Source: an uncultured Collinsella sp.
GTDB taxonomy: Bacteria > Actinomycetota > Coriobacteriia > Coriobacteriales > Coriobacteriaceae
Direction of reading: 5' to 3'
NCBI GenBank assembly: GCA_900541715.1
Contig: UQLI01000001.1
Span: 124,001 to 188,000, forward strand
DNA: 64,000 bases
In this document: in pieces, positions 28,163 through 37,049 of the stretch
Position numbering within the stretch: the first letter of the stretch is position 1
Layout: the number at the start of each line of letters is the position of its first letter
Position numbers and translations under genes: made by a program
Notes under the pieces: model-generated
What the model was told of the DNA's origin: nothing
What the model saw: only the letters and a program-made list of their open reading frames with translations
Database searches by the model: none

Positions 28163-28684
28163 ATGGAAGACAAGCATCTATATCGAGAGATGCAATGGGA
28201 CGTATCGGCCGAGGAGGGCCGTGCGCACCATGGCCTTGTCGCGATTGGTTTTGCGATCCTTGTCGTGATGGTGATTGCCTGTTGTATCTGGACGTTTGGT
28301 GGTCGCGGCGGCGCTGCATGGGAGTTCGAGGCTGATGATAGCTTACCGATTATGACGGTGAGGAGTACTGGCGGTAATGCCAATACGCTCGCCATTCCGG
28401 GCGATTATTGGTACCCGCGCGATGAGTTTGTGCAGTTGCAGCTGAGTGGTGGGTCCATTCCGGGCGAAGAAATCGAACGCGTGACGTTTGACGCGGCGCT
28501 CAAAACGCTGACGGTGAAGCTCAAAGATCAAGGAGATGTGCCCACGACCATGGACATTGCGCTGACGGAATGGCGCTTGGAGCCCCCGGCGGGCGCTGCG
28601 GTATCCGAGGTGGAGCACGTTAAGATTACCTACCAAGATGGCTCGACGAGCGAGATTGCAAAGGCCGATGGCTTGGCGGAGTAA
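28163..28684 (+). CDS. Hypothetical single-pass membrane protein (173 aa)
   Basis: No family recognised. A polar N-terminus (about 28 residues) is followed by one membrane helix (GLVAIGFAILVVMVIACCIW, about residues 25-44). The rest is an extracytoplasmic, beta-rich domain with an acidic character and a MDIALTEWRLEPP motif near the end. GGGGAGG precedes the ATG. It is transcribed away from thiC and convergent with yaaA. It may be a small surface-facing protein; no function is proposed. Confidence 0.75.
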   Translation: MEDKHLYREMQWDVSAEEGRAHHGLVAIGFAILVVMVIACCIWTFGGRGGAAWEFEADDSLPIMTVRSTGGNANTLAIPGDYWYPRDEFVQLQLSGGSIPGEEIERVTFDAALKTLTVKLKDQGDVPTTMDIALTEWRLEPPAGAAVSEVEHVKITYQDGSTSEIAKADGLAE

Positions 28685-28707
28685 CGAGGTGTTTGGAAAC
28701 GGCGGGT

Positions 28708-29517
28708 CTATTGTGCCTGCGCGTTCATGAAAACCAGGGTGTTTTTGTCTGAAAGCTCGGGGATGTGTCGATAGCCGATGTTGAATGCGGTAAGTTCGCT
28801 TGCATCCTCGAGCTTGTTTTCTGCCATCCACCGCGCCATGGAGCCGCGCGCCTTTTTGCTGGCGGTCGACCGTTGGATGGGCTTCCCGTTGCGGATACCC
28901 TCGCCAAAGAGGCATGTGACGGCCGTGGCGTCGCCCGCGAGGTGGGGCAGAACGGCTTTGGCATACTCTACGCTGGCGAGGTTGACGATCGTGGTGTTTG
29001 AGCCTGCCGGGGCGATAGCCCGCGCGAGCTTGTCGCTCCAAAACGCGTAGAGGTCTCGGGCATCGTCAACGGCGAGCTTCGCGCCCATCTCCAGCCGATA
29101 CGGTTCGACGGCATGAAAGGGACGAACGCACCCGTAGAGGCCGGAGAGGATCCACAGATGGTCTTGCAGCCATGCGAGCTGCGCGGAATCCATCACCTCG
29201 GGTGCCATGCTCTGGTATTGAATGCCGTGATAGGACATGACGGCAGGGGAGAGGTGGCGAGCGAGTGCGGGATTGTCGAGATCGCCGCTTTTCAGGATGG
29301 GCCCGAACTCATGCAGGGTGTTGAGGCAAGGCCCCAGCAGTTTGTCACTCACGTTCCACAGCGCCTGCAGGCCGCCGCTGCCTTCATTCCGCTCGATATC
29401 TAGCAGTGCGCGGTGGAGGCGAGCCGTCTCGCGCACAAAGGGTGGGATGCCCAGGACTTCAAAAGCATCTTGGGCCGCGCGCATCTGCTTGGCGGGCGAA
29501 ATGATGACCTGCAGCAT
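28708..29517 (-). CDS. yaaA: Peroxide stress protein YaaA (DUF328)
   Basis: DUF328 family member. In E. coli YaaA lowers free iron under hydrogen peroxide stress and binds DNA. The 269-residue protein has MLQVIISPAKQM at the start, the SGLYGCVRPFHAVEPYRLEM segment with the conserved Pro-rich loop, and NLASVEYAK in the C-terminal half. The ATG at 29517 is chosen because the protein family begins there; the upstream reading runs into the palindrome at 29540-29604. Confidence 0.9.
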   Translation of the reverse strand: MLQVIISPAKQMRAAQDAFEVLGIPPFVRETARLHRALLDIERNEGSGGLQALWNVSDKLLGPCLNTLHEFGPILKSGDLDNPALARHLSPAVMSYHGIQYQSMAPEVMDSAQLAWLQDHLWILSGLYGCVRPFHAVEPYRLEMGAKLAVDDARDLYAFWSDKLARAIAPAGSNTTIVNLASVEYAKAVLPHLAGDATAVTCLFGEGIRNGKPIQRSTASKKARGSMARWMAENKLEDASELTAFNIGYRHIPELSDKNTLVFMNAQAQ

Positions 29518-29539
29518 GAACTCTCCTCTGCCAAAAAAA

Positions 29540-29604
29540 GTTGCGGTGGAATACGGTCTGTTTTGGCCGTTTATGGGCCAGTTTAGTCCGTATTTCACCG
29601 CAAC
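29540..29604. repeat. Palindromic repeat, GTTGCGGTG family, copy 1
   Basis: Arms 29540-29559 and 29585-29604 are reverse complements with two mismatches, starting GTTGCGGTG and ending CACCGCAAC. It lies between the divergently read region upstream of yaaA and the end of the M18 peptidase gene. A second copy with the same outer arms is at 50458-50521. Confidence 0.85.
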
Positions 29605-29618
29605 TGATGAAGGGTTGG

Positions 29619-31016
29619 TTAGGCTCGCTCGATGAAGGCCTTGTAGCCGCGGTAGGCCTCGTAGATATCGGCCTTGTTGGCGACCTCCCACAGGGCGTGC
29701 ATGGACAGGACGGCAACGCCGGAGTCGATGACGTTCATGCCATACTTGGCCATGATGTAGGCAATGGTGCCGCCGCCGCCCGCGTTGACGCGACCGAGCT
29801 CACAGGTCTGGAAGTCCACGCCGGCCTCGTCCATGATGTCGCGGACGAGGGCCACGTACTCGGCATCGGCGTCGTTGGAGCCGCCCTTGCCGCGGCTGCC
29901 CGTGTACTTGTTAAAGCACAGGCCGCGACCCATAAAGGCCGCGTTCTTGGTCTCGAACTTGCCGGCATAGCCCGGGTCGAAGCCGGCGGACACGTCGGAG
30001 GAGAGCATGCGGCTGCGGGCGAGTGCGCGGCGCAGGGCCAGCGGGCTATCCTCGCCGGCGAGCGTCATGATCTCGGCGACGGTGTTCTCGAAGAAGCGGC
30101 TCGTCATACCGGTGGCACCCACGGAGCCGATCTCCTCCTTGTCGACGATGAGCGTGATGCTCGTGCGCTCCACGTTGGCGACGTCGATCTGGGCGAGCAT
30201 GGAGGGGTAGGCGCAGACGCGATCGTCGTGGCCATAGCCCAAAATCATGGAGCGGTCGAGGCCCATGTCGCGGGCGGGGCCGGCGGGCACGACCTCGATC
30301 TCGGCGGAGAGGAAGTCCTCCTCCTCGACGTCGTACTGCTCCTTGAGGATGTCCAGGAACATCTGCTTGACGGGCTCCTTGGGGGCGTCCTTGTCGTCCC
30401 CATCGAACTTGACGGGACGACCGCCCACGATCACGTCGAGGATCTCGGCATCGACGGCGTCCTTGGCAGGCTTGGACATCTGCTCGCTCGAGAGGTGGAT
30501 CAGCAGGTCGGAGATGGTAAAGACCGGGTCGTCCGCCTTGTCGCCGATATTGATGTCGACGGTGGTACCGTCCTTTTTGCAGATGACGCCCACGAGTGCG
30601 AGCGGGGAGGCTACCCAGTGGTAGCTCTTGACGCCGCCGTAGTAGTGCGTGTCGAGGTAGGCCATGTCGCCGGCCTCGAAGGCGGGATTCTGCTTAAGGT
30701 CCAGGCGCGGCGAGTCCACGTGGGCGCCCAGGATGTTAAAGCCCTGCTCGAGCGGGGCGGTGCCCAGGTTGACGAGCATAAGGTCCTTGCCGTGGTTGGC
30801 GGCGTACACCTTGTCGCCTGCCTTGAGCTCGCGGCCCTCGGCGATCACGGTCTCCAGGTCGACGTATCCCGCCTCCTCGGCCATCTTAATGCCGGTCTTG
30901 ACGCACAGGCGCTCGGTCTTGTTCTCGCTCAAAAACTGCTTATAGCCGCGGCAAAGCTCCTCGAGCTCCTCGACTTGCTGTGGCGTGTACTTTTTCCATG
31001 CGCAGGGACGCTCCAT
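29619..31016 (-). CDS. M18 family aminopeptidase (aspartyl aminopeptidase-like)
   Basis: Dinuclear zinc peptidase that removes N-terminal residues from peptides, probably cytoplasmic. The 465-residue protein has GAHVDSPRLDLKQ (metal His and Asp), LIVDKEEIGSVGATGM (catalytic Glu pair), YGHDDRVCAYPSM, and the C-terminal SMHALWEV metal His. The ATG at 31016 (MERPCAWKKYT) has AAAGGAG upstream. A 196-residue upstream extension of the open frame overlaps the polA start region on the other strand and has no homology, so it is left out. Confidence 0.93.
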   Translation of the reverse strand: MERPCAWKKYTPQQVEELEELCRGYKQFLSENKTERLCVKTGIKMAEEAGYVDLETVIAEGRELKAGDKVYAANHGKDLMLVNLGTAPLEQGFNILGAHVDSPRLDLKQNPAFEAGDMAYLDTHYYGGVKSYHWVASPLALVGVICKKDGTTVDINIGDKADDPVFTISDLLIHLSSEQMSKPAKDAVDAEILDVIVGGRPVKFDGDDKDAPKEPVKQMFLDILKEQYDVEEEDFLSAEIEVVPAGPARDMGLDRSMILGYGHDDRVCAYPSMLAQIDVANVERTSITLIVDKEEIGSVGATGMTSRFFENTVAEIMTLAGEDSPLALRRALARSRMLSSDVSAGFDPGYAGKFETKNAAFMGRGLCFNKYTGSRGKGGSNDADAEYVALVRDIMDEAGVDFQTCELGRVNAGGGGTIAYIMAKYGMNVIDSGVAVLSMHALWEVANKADIYEAYRGYKAFIERA

Positions 31017-31182
31017 GACGCAGGCTCCTTTCGGATCGATCGTGCTGGTTGATGTACCGTGAGCCATCGTATCACGCGCGGGCCCGCGGCGGCAGGGAAG
31101 CCTGATGTGCGGTGGCCGCGGGGCGGGGAGCGTGTAAACTGGTGTGAGCAAACCGTGCCCAGCCCAAAGCGAGGTATTCAAT

Positions 31183-33933
31183 ATGTCTGACAAGCGCCGC
31201 ACCTTTGCCGTTATCGACGGCAACTCGCTCATGCACCGCGCCTTCCACGCCGTGCCGCCCACCATGAATGCGCCGGACGGCCGCCCCACCAACGCGATCT
31301 TCGGCTTTCTGAACATGTTTCTCAAGATGATCGATGCCTTTAACCCCGACGGTGTGGTCGTGGCGTTTGACAAGGGCAAACCGCGCGTGCGCATGGAGAT
31401 GCTGCCGCAGTATAAGGCGCAACGCCCGCCCATGGACCCCGATCTGCATGCGCAGTTTCCGATGATCAAGGAGCTGCTCACCGCGCTCAACGTGCCGATT
31501 CTGCAGTCCGAGGGCTGGGAAGGCGACGATATCCTGGGAACCATGGCGCGCCTGGGTGAAGAGGCCGGCTGCGACATGCTGCTGGTGACCGGCGACCGCG
31601 ACATGTATCAACTCGTGACCGAGCACGTCAACGTGGTCTCGACCCGCAAGGGCCTGTCCGACGTGGCGATCATGACGCCCGAGAGCGTGGACGACCTGTA
31701 TCACGGCATTACGCCGGCGCTCGTGCCCGATTTTTACGGTCTAAAGGGCGATACGTCGGACAACATTCCCGGCGTACCGGGCATCGGCCCCAAAAAGGCG
31801 AGCGCGCTCATCGCACAGTACGGCAGCTTGGACGAGGTCATCGCGCATGCCGACGAGGTCAAGGGCAAGATGGGCGAGAACCTGCGTGCGCACATCGACG
31901 ATGCGCTGCTGAGCCGCAAGGTCGCAACCATTCGCACCGATGCGCCCGTCGAGCTCGACTTTGACGAAACGTCCTTCCCGGCGTTTTCTGCCGACGAAGT
32001 GTCCGCGGCGCTGGGCACACTTGGTATCACCGCCATGCAGAACCGTTTCTTGGCGCTGGTCGGCGGCGAGGGCGGGGCTGCTGCTGCCTCCAGTGTGGTT
32101 GAGATACCTGCTATGGTTCGCGCAGCCGCCGGCGATGCCGACGCGCTTGGTGCCGTTGCGGCTGAGGTCTCCCGCGCGATTGATGCCGGCGAGTGGGTCG
32201 CCGCCGTGGTGGACGACGACAAGGAAGAGGGCGCGCTCTTTGGACTGACGCGCACGCTGTGGTTGGCGACGTCCAAGGGCCTGTTCGCGCTCGAGGAGGG
32301 CGACAGCTGTGCGGCGGCTGAGGTTGAGGGCTTCAACTTCGTTCACGGCGTGATTGCCGGCGTGCTCGCGCGTCTGTTTATGGAGGGTCGCGTGGCGAGC
32401 CCGGATATGAAGGCGCTGTTGCACGAGCTTTCGCCCGTCGATTCTTCTGAGCCCGAGCTCATGGATCCGCTCGCTACCGATTCCACGCGTATCTTCGATA
32501 CCGTGGTCGCTGCCTATCTGCTGGATTCCGATCGCTCCGAGTTCGATGAGGCATATCTTGCCGATACGTATCTGCAGATGGCGCTGCCTGCGGCGCGCGG
32601 CGCAGAGGGTGCCGGTGAGGACGCTCCGGCGCCTGCCGCCCGTACTGCGGCTCTGACGCTGGCGCTCGTGGCACCGTTGCGCGAGTGCATGGCCCGTGAG
32701 AATGCCGCCAACGTGTTCGATGGCATCGAGATGCCGCTCGTTCCGGTACTTGCCAAGATGGAGCGCGCGGGCATGCTCGTGGACCCCGACCGTCTGCACA
32801 GTCTGTCCGAGGGTCTGGCGACCCAGATTACCGAGGTTGAGCGCAGTATTCGCGACCTGGCGGGTGACGAGACCTTTAATATTGGCAGTCCCATGCAGCT
32901 GTCGCACGTGCTCTTTGATGTGATGGGGCTTCCGACCAAGGGCCTCAAGAAGACTAAGCGCGGCTATTATTCGACCAACGCCAAGGTGCTGAGCGACCTT
33001 GCGCGTGACCACGAAATCGTGCGTCTGATCTTGGACTGGCGTGAGAAGTCTAAGATCAAGTCCACCTATCTGGACACGCTAGGTCCGCTGCGCCGTGGTG
33101 ACGGTCGCGTACACACTACGTACAACCAGACCATCACGGCAACGGGGCGTCTGTCCTCGAGCGACCCGAACCTGCAGAACATCCCGACGCGCTCGGAGCT
33201 GGGTCGTACCGTCAAGACGGCGTTTTCGGCAGGCGAGGGAAGCGTCTTTTTGGCGGTGGACTACTCGCAGATCGAGCTGCGTCTGCTGGCGCATCTCTCA
33301 GGTGACGAGCACTTGGTGCGCGCCTTTAACGAGGGCGAGGACTTCCATGCCGAGACGGCGGCGCGCGTGTTCGGTGTGCCGGTGTCCGAGGTAACGCCCG
33401 ACCTGCGCAGTCGCGCCAAGGCCGTGAACTTTGGCATCGTGTATGGCCAGCAGGCCTACGGCCTGTCGCAGTCGCTGCATATCTCGATGGCCGAGGCACG
33501 CGACATGATCGACCGCTACTACGAGGCCTACCCGGGCGTGCGCACGTTCCTCGACAACGTGGTGGCACGCGCCAAGCAGACGGGCTACGCCGAGACCATG
33601 TACGGCCGCCGTCGTCATATTCCGGAGCTCAAGGCCAAAAACCCGCAACTCCGCGGCTTTGGCGAGCGCACGGCCATGAACCATCCCATGCAGGGAACCG
33701 CCGCCGACATCATCAAGATCGCGATGGCCCGCGTAAGCCGCCGCCTGGAAGAGGAAGGCTTTGCCGCCCACATGATCCTGCAAGTGCACGACGAACTGGA
33801 CTTTGAGTGCCCCATCGACGAAGTCGAGCGCCTAACCACCATGGTCCGCGACGTCATGGAACACGTAGTGGACCTCCGCGTTCCCCTAATCGCCGAAGCC
33901 AGCACCGGCATAACCTGGGCCGATGCCAAGTAA
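31183..33933 (+). CDS. polA: DNA polymerase I (PolA)
   Basis: Repair polymerase that also removes RNA primers. The 916-residue protein has an N-terminal 5'-3' exonuclease (VIDGNSLMHRAFHAV, GDRDMYQLV, GIGPKKASAL; residues 1-290). Its middle region lacks clear 3'-5' exonuclease acidic motifs, and a full polymerase domain follows: motif A VDYSQIELRLLAHLSGD, motif B RAKAVNFGIVYGQQAYG, motif C VHDELDFE. The ATG at 31183 follows GAGG. A strong terminator follows. Confidence 0.97.
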   Translation: MSDKRRTFAVIDGNSLMHRAFHAVPPTMNAPDGRPTNAIFGFLNMFLKMIDAFNPDGVVVAFDKGKPRVRMEMLPQYKAQRPPMDPDLHAQFPMIKELLTALNVPILQSEGWEGDDILGTMARLGEEAGCDMLLVTGDRDMYQLVTEHVNVVSTRKGLSDVAIMTPESVDDLYHGITPALVPDFYGLKGDTSDNIPGVPGIGPKKASALIAQYGSLDEVIAHADEVKGKMGENLRAHIDDALLSRKVATIRTDAPVELDFDETSFPAFSADEVSAALGTLGITAMQNRFLALVGGEGGAAAASSVVEIPAMVRAAAGDADALGAVAAEVSRAIDAGEWVAAVVDDDKEEGALFGLTRTLWLATSKGLFALEEGDSCAAAEVEGFNFVHGVIAGVLARLFMEGRVASPDMKALLHELSPVDSSEPELMDPLATDSTRIFDTVVAAYLLDSDRSEFDEAYLADTYLQMALPAARGAEGAGEDAPAPAARTAALTLALVAPLRECMARENAANVFDGIEMPLVPVLAKMERAGMLVDPDRLHSLSEGLATQITEVERSIRDLAGDETFNIGSPMQLSHVLFDVMGLPTKGLKKTKRGYYSTNAKVLSDLARDHEIVRLILDWREKSKIKSTYLDTLGPLRRGDGRVHTTYNQTITATGRLSSSDPNLQNIPTRSELGRTVKTAFSAGEGSVFLAVDYSQIELRLLAHLSGDEHLVRAFNEGEDFHAETAARVFGVPVSEVTPDLRSRAKAVNFGIVYGQQAYGLSQSLHISMAEARDMIDRYYEAYPGVRTFLDNVVARAKQTGYAETMYGRRRHIPELKAKNPQLRGFGERTAMNHPMQGTAADIIKIAMARVSRRLEEEGFAAHMILQVHDELDFECPIDEVERLTTMVRDVMEHVVDLRVPLIAEASTGITWADAK

Positions 33934-33967
33934 AGACATACCAACAACCCCAAAGTAACCAAAACAG

Positions 33968-33999
33968 AAGGGGGCTCCTTGCCAACAAGGAGCCCCCTT
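33968..33999. terminator. Bidirectional-type terminator after polA
   Basis: A perfect 14-bp stem (33968-33981 with 33986-33999) with a CCAA loop lies 35 bases after polA. The short T-run makes it a strong but not classic terminator. Confidence 0.8.
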
Positions 34000-34066
34000 C
34001 ATTCCAAACTATCAGCCAAGTATCCAGACGCCAAGACGCCATCCATGCGGCAAGCAAGTCACCGCA

Positions 34067-34196
34067 GGACCTGGCCGGGCGATGCGGGTAAGTTTTTCGT
34101 AGATTCCGCACGAGCCGAAGGCCACTTAATGTGGCCTTCGAGCGAGCCCAGGACCTGACCGAACGAAAAACTTACCCGCGTCGCCCGGCCAGGTCC
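34067..34196. repeat. Large inverted repeat with 34-bp arms
   Basis: Arms 34067-34100 and 34163-34196 are reverse complements over 34 bases with a single mismatch. The 62-base interior carries its own 10-bp hairpin around 34116-34140 (a CGAAGGCCAC stem with a TTAAT loop). It fills most of the gap between polA (+) and the HAD phosphatase gene (-), ending 12 bases from the latter's stop. It is too long and elaborate for a simple terminator and looks like a structured or mobile palindromic element. Confidence 0.85.
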
Positions 34197-34207
34197 GACA
34201 GGTTGCG

Positions 34208-35035
34208 TTAACGAGCCGCCAAGATGGCGTCGATGAGCGTCAGTACGCCCCCGTCGTTGTTGCTCGGAATGCGCCACTCGGCATGCGCGTTCATGTGCTC
34301 CTCGGCGTTGTCCACGATAAAGCTGTGACCGACGCGCTCGAGCATGGGGATGTCGTTGTAGGTGTCGCCCACGGCGGCAGCATCGGCAATATCGATGCCC
34401 AGGTGCTCGCACAGGTGAGCGACGCCGGCGCCCTTGTCGACGCCCAGGTTCATAAAGTCGATCCACTCGCGCCCAGCGTTGGTGACGTAGAGTTTGTCCG
34501 AGAACTCGGGGCTATAGGTCTCGCGGAAAGCGGGCTCGGCGTCGTAGCCGGGGAAGAAGACCGAAATCTTGTTGGACTCGAAATCAATGCCCTCAAAGCT
34601 GTCTACGTAGTTGATTGTGTTGTAGTAGACGCTGATCTCGTCGTGGTATTGATGGTCGCGGGCAAGCACGTAGAACTCGTCGAAGCAGCACAGGACGGGG
34701 ACAGCGCGAGGATCCTCCGAGGCACGGTTCAAGACCTGCTGATACAGCTCCACGTCAATATTGCTTTTATAGATATAGCTGCCGCGATAGATCACGCACG
34801 CTCCGTTGTCGGGACAAAAGGCGAGGCGGTTCTTGATGCCCTCGAACATCTCCTCGAGCTTGGGGGCGGGACGTCCGCTGGCGGGGCAGAATACGATGCC
34901 GGCGTCGGCGAGCTTGTCCAGGCGCTCATCAAGACCCTGGGGCAGCACACGCTCGTCGGTCAGCAGCGTCTTGTCCATATCGACGGCGAGAATCTTAATG
35001 TTGCCGATGTTGGCGTCCGATTCGTAAGTTTGCAT
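34208..35035 (-). CDS. Cof-type HAD-IIB family hydrolase
   Basis: Haloacid dehalogenase-type phosphatase with a C2b cap, probably acting on a sugar phosphate or similar metabolite. Motif I is AVDMDKTLLTDE (nucleophile Asp near residue 19), motif II PASGRPAPKL, and motif IV AVGDTYNDIPML. It is 275 residues long, a normal size. AAAGG lies about 10 bases before the ATG at 35035. The substrate is not predictable from sequence. Confidence 0.9.
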   Translation of the reverse strand: MQTYESDANIGNIKILAVDMDKTLLTDERVLPQGLDERLDKLADAGIVFCPASGRPAPKLEEMFEGIKNRLAFCPDNGACVIYRGSYIYKSNIDVELYQQVLNRASEDPRAVPVLCCFDEFYVLARDHQYHDEISVYYNTINYVDSFEGIDFESNKISVFFPGYDAEPAFRETYSPEFSDKLYVTNAGREWIDFMNLGVDKGAGVAHLCEHLGIDIADAAAVGDTYNDIPMLERVGHSFIVDNAEEHMNAHAEWRIPSNNDGGVLTLIDAILAAR

Positions 35036-35084
35036 AAAAATGCGCCTTTCGTTTCGAGATTGTTTCAGACGTTATAACCATCAA

Positions 35085-35309
35085 CTAGTAGTCGAGCGTA
35101 TTTTCGCAGGAATGGTGCGTATTTGCACCACGCTTCACAAAGTAATGAAAAAACTTTTCAGAAATTTGAATTTGTCGCTTGTGCTGCGGGCACTTTAGCG
35201 TAATATAGCGACCATCGAAAACGGAGACGGAAAAACAACCGCTTACCGAGTAAAAGGTACCGTTTACGATATTTGAATTGCGCCCGGCGATACGTGAAAG
35301 GAGAGGCAG
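35085..35309 (+). promoter_or_regulatory. argG leader promoter region
   Basis: No gene is seen in this AT-rich stretch. TTGTGC at 35179-35184 and TAATAT at 35201-35206, 16 bases apart, form a plausible promoter reading toward the argG leader. Transcription would start near 35213, giving an mRNA leader of about 375 bases before argG. Confidence 0.55.
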
Positions 35310-35384
35310 ATGCAGTTCGTAAAGATCATCACCACTGCAGACAATGCCATCCGACGCCAGCGCGCAATTTCCCGACGACGATAA
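35310..35384 (+). CDS. Arginine-rich leader peptide upstream of argG (24 aa)
   Basis: A short ORF with a good RBS (AAAGGAGAGG ending 3 bases before the ATG) begins MQFVKIITTADNAI and ends RRQRAISRRR before TAA. Six of its last ten residues are Arg, four of them encoded by CGA, a codon that is infrequent in neighbouring genes. It lies 205 bases upstream of the argininosuccinate synthase gene. This is the layout of a translation-coupled attenuator that senses charged arginyl-tRNA. The ORF and codons are seen; the regulatory role is inferred. Confidence 0.75.
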   Translation: MQFVKIITTADNAIRRQRAISRRR

Positions 35385-35456
35385 CAATCGTCTCTGTCCG
35401 CATGGGGCGAATTGCCTCAACAGAGTCATTTTGAGGTCGTTGGGTTTTAGCACGAC
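35377..35456 (+). promoter_or_regulatory. Alternative hairpins after the argG leader ORF
   Basis: Four short stems follow the Arg codons: 35377-35382 with 35387-35392, which covers the last Arg codons and the stop; 35392-35397 with 35420-35425; 35415-35420 with 35431-35436; and 35436-35440 with 35452-35456. The second and third are interleaved and cannot form together as simple hairpins. No T-run follows, so any attenuation would be Rho-dependent or translational. The function is inferred. Confidence 0.5.
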
Positions 35457-35589
35457 ATTGCTGCATGTTTCTAGGGCATGTATGTGCTGATTTTTGCTAT
35501 TTAACCTGATATTGCACGGTATATGACCTTGAAATGACTTGCAACTGACCGATGTTCTAACTAGCTACCAAGGGCGAAAGGAAACAGCC

Positions 35590-36816
35590 ATGAGCAAGGA
35601 AAAAGTCGTTCTCGCATATTCCGGTGGTCTTGATACATCCGTATGTGTCAAGTGGCTCCAGGACGAGAAGAATCTCGATGTCGTTTGCGTCTGCGGCAAC
35701 GTGGGCCAGGAAGAGACCGGACTGGATGCCAAGAAGCAGAAGGCGCTCGACCTGGGCGTTCTCGATTGCCAGGTGCTCGACCTGCGCGACGAGTTCTCCG
35801 ATGAGTTCCTGACCAAAGCCATCGCCGCAAACTCCATGTACGAGAATAAGTATCCGCTGCTCTCCGCCCTGTCTCGCCCGCTGCTTGCCAAGAAGCTTGT
35901 TGAGGTTGCCCACGAGTTTGGCGCGACCTACGTCGCCCACGGCTGCACTGGCAAAGGTAACGATCAGGTCCGTTTTGAGGCCGCCGTCAAGGCCCTCGAC
36001 CCCGAGCTCAAGGTTATCGCCCCGGTTCGCGAGTGGGACCTGAAGTGCCGTCCCGACGAGGTCGCCTATGCCCACGCCCACAACGTGCCGGTTCCCGAGG
36101 GTGCCAACGACAACCCCTACTCCATCGACGACAACCTGTGGGGTCGCGCCATCGAGTGCGGTCACCTGGAGGACCCTTGGAATGAGCCGCTCGATGACGC
36201 TTGGGTTATGACCAAGAACCCCGAGGACACGCCTGACACCCCGACCTATACCGAGATCGAGTTTGAGGCCGGCAAGCCTGTCGCCGTCGACGGCAAGAAG
36301 ATGAAGCTCTCCGAGATCGTCATCGCCCTCAACAAGATTTCGGGCGACAACGGCTTTGGCCGTCTTGACCTGGTCGAGGATCGTCTGGTGGGCCTCAAGA
36401 GCCGCGAGTGCTATGAGGTTCCCGGCGCCCTGACGCTCATCACCGCCCACAAGGCGCTCGAGGACATCTGCGTCGAGGGCGACCTGCTCAAGACCAAGAT
36501 CAAGCTCGAGCAGGATTGGGCCACCGCCGTGTACAACGGCCAGTGGTACAGCCCGCTCAAGAACGCGCTCGACGCCTTTATGGCCGATACCCAGAAGTTC
36601 GTGACCGGCACTGTCCGTCTGAAGTTCTTTAAGGGCAACTGCCATGTCGTCGGCCGCAAGAGTCCCTTCAGCCTCTACGACTACGGCCTGGCTACCTACG
36701 ACCGCGACACCACGTTTGACGAGAAGGCCAGCGCCGGCTTTATCGAGATCGATACGCTGTCGCTCAAGACGTGGGCAAAGGTCCAGGGCCCCAGCTCTGC
36801 TGCTGCCCAGGCCTAG
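35590..36816 (+). CDS. argG: Argininosuccinate synthase (ArgG)
   Basis: Joins citrulline and aspartate with ATP, the penultimate step of arginine synthesis. The 408-residue protein has the PP-loop VVLAYSGGLDTSVCVKWL at residues 6-23, ATYVAHGCTGKGNDQVRFE, and the C-terminal SLYDYGLATYDRDTTFDEKA segment. The ATG at 35590 follows GGCGAAAGG. It sits behind the Arg-rich leader ORF; argH, the next step, follows about 520 bases later. Confidence 0.97.
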   Translation: MSKEKVVLAYSGGLDTSVCVKWLQDEKNLDVVCVCGNVGQEETGLDAKKQKALDLGVLDCQVLDLRDEFSDEFLTKAIAANSMYENKYPLLSALSRPLLAKKLVEVAHEFGATYVAHGCTGKGNDQVRFEAAVKALDPELKVIAPVREWDLKCRPDEVAYAHAHNVPVPEGANDNPYSIDDNLWGRAIECGHLEDPWNEPLDDAWVMTKNPEDTPDTPTYTEIEFEAGKPVAVDGKKMKLSEIVIALNKISGDNGFGRLDLVEDRLVGLKSRECYEVPGALTLITAHKALEDICVEGDLLKTKIKLEQDWATAVYNGQWYSPLKNALDAFMADTQKFVTGTVRLKFFKGNCHVVGRKSPFSLYDYGLATYDRDTTFDEKASAGFIEIDTLSLKTWAKVQGPSSAAAQA

Positions 36817-36969
36817 CGCCTCCTTCCCTTGGTATCCGCGCGGCCCATCCGCGTGATACATAACGGGCGCACGGGGTCCCTACCTTTCGTTATGCTTGCT
36901 GACACTTCTTAACATCGGTGGCCCCTACGTTCCGCCCGCATATATGATGCCGCGTCTGCGGCTGAGTCC

Positions 36970-37006
36970 GAGCCCCGCCGGGGTTGTCCGGCGGGGCTCC
37001 TTCTAT
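36970..37006 (+). terminator. Hairpin after argG
   Basis: A perfect 12-bp GC-rich stem (36970-36981 with 36988-36999) with a 6-base loop lies 153 bases after argG and 44 bases before a small ORF. The T-run is short (CTTCTAT). It should end or weaken argG transcription. Confidence 0.75.
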
Positions 37007-37049
37007 CAATTTGGCGGCTCTGTGCCTATATATATGAGGAGTATCCATT

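Noticed and set aside
29541..31052. 503-codon plus-strand open frame over the M18 peptidase
   Set aside because: It mirrors the real minus-strand gene, which carries all metal-site motifs.
31017..31604. N-terminal extension of the M18 peptidase
   Set aside because: The in-frame upstream stretch overlaps the polA start on the other strand and has no homology; the RBS supports the start at 31016.
35085..35589. T-box riboswitch upstream of argG
   Set aside because: The conserved T-box sequence and terminator/antiterminator are not present; the leader ORF is the better explanation.
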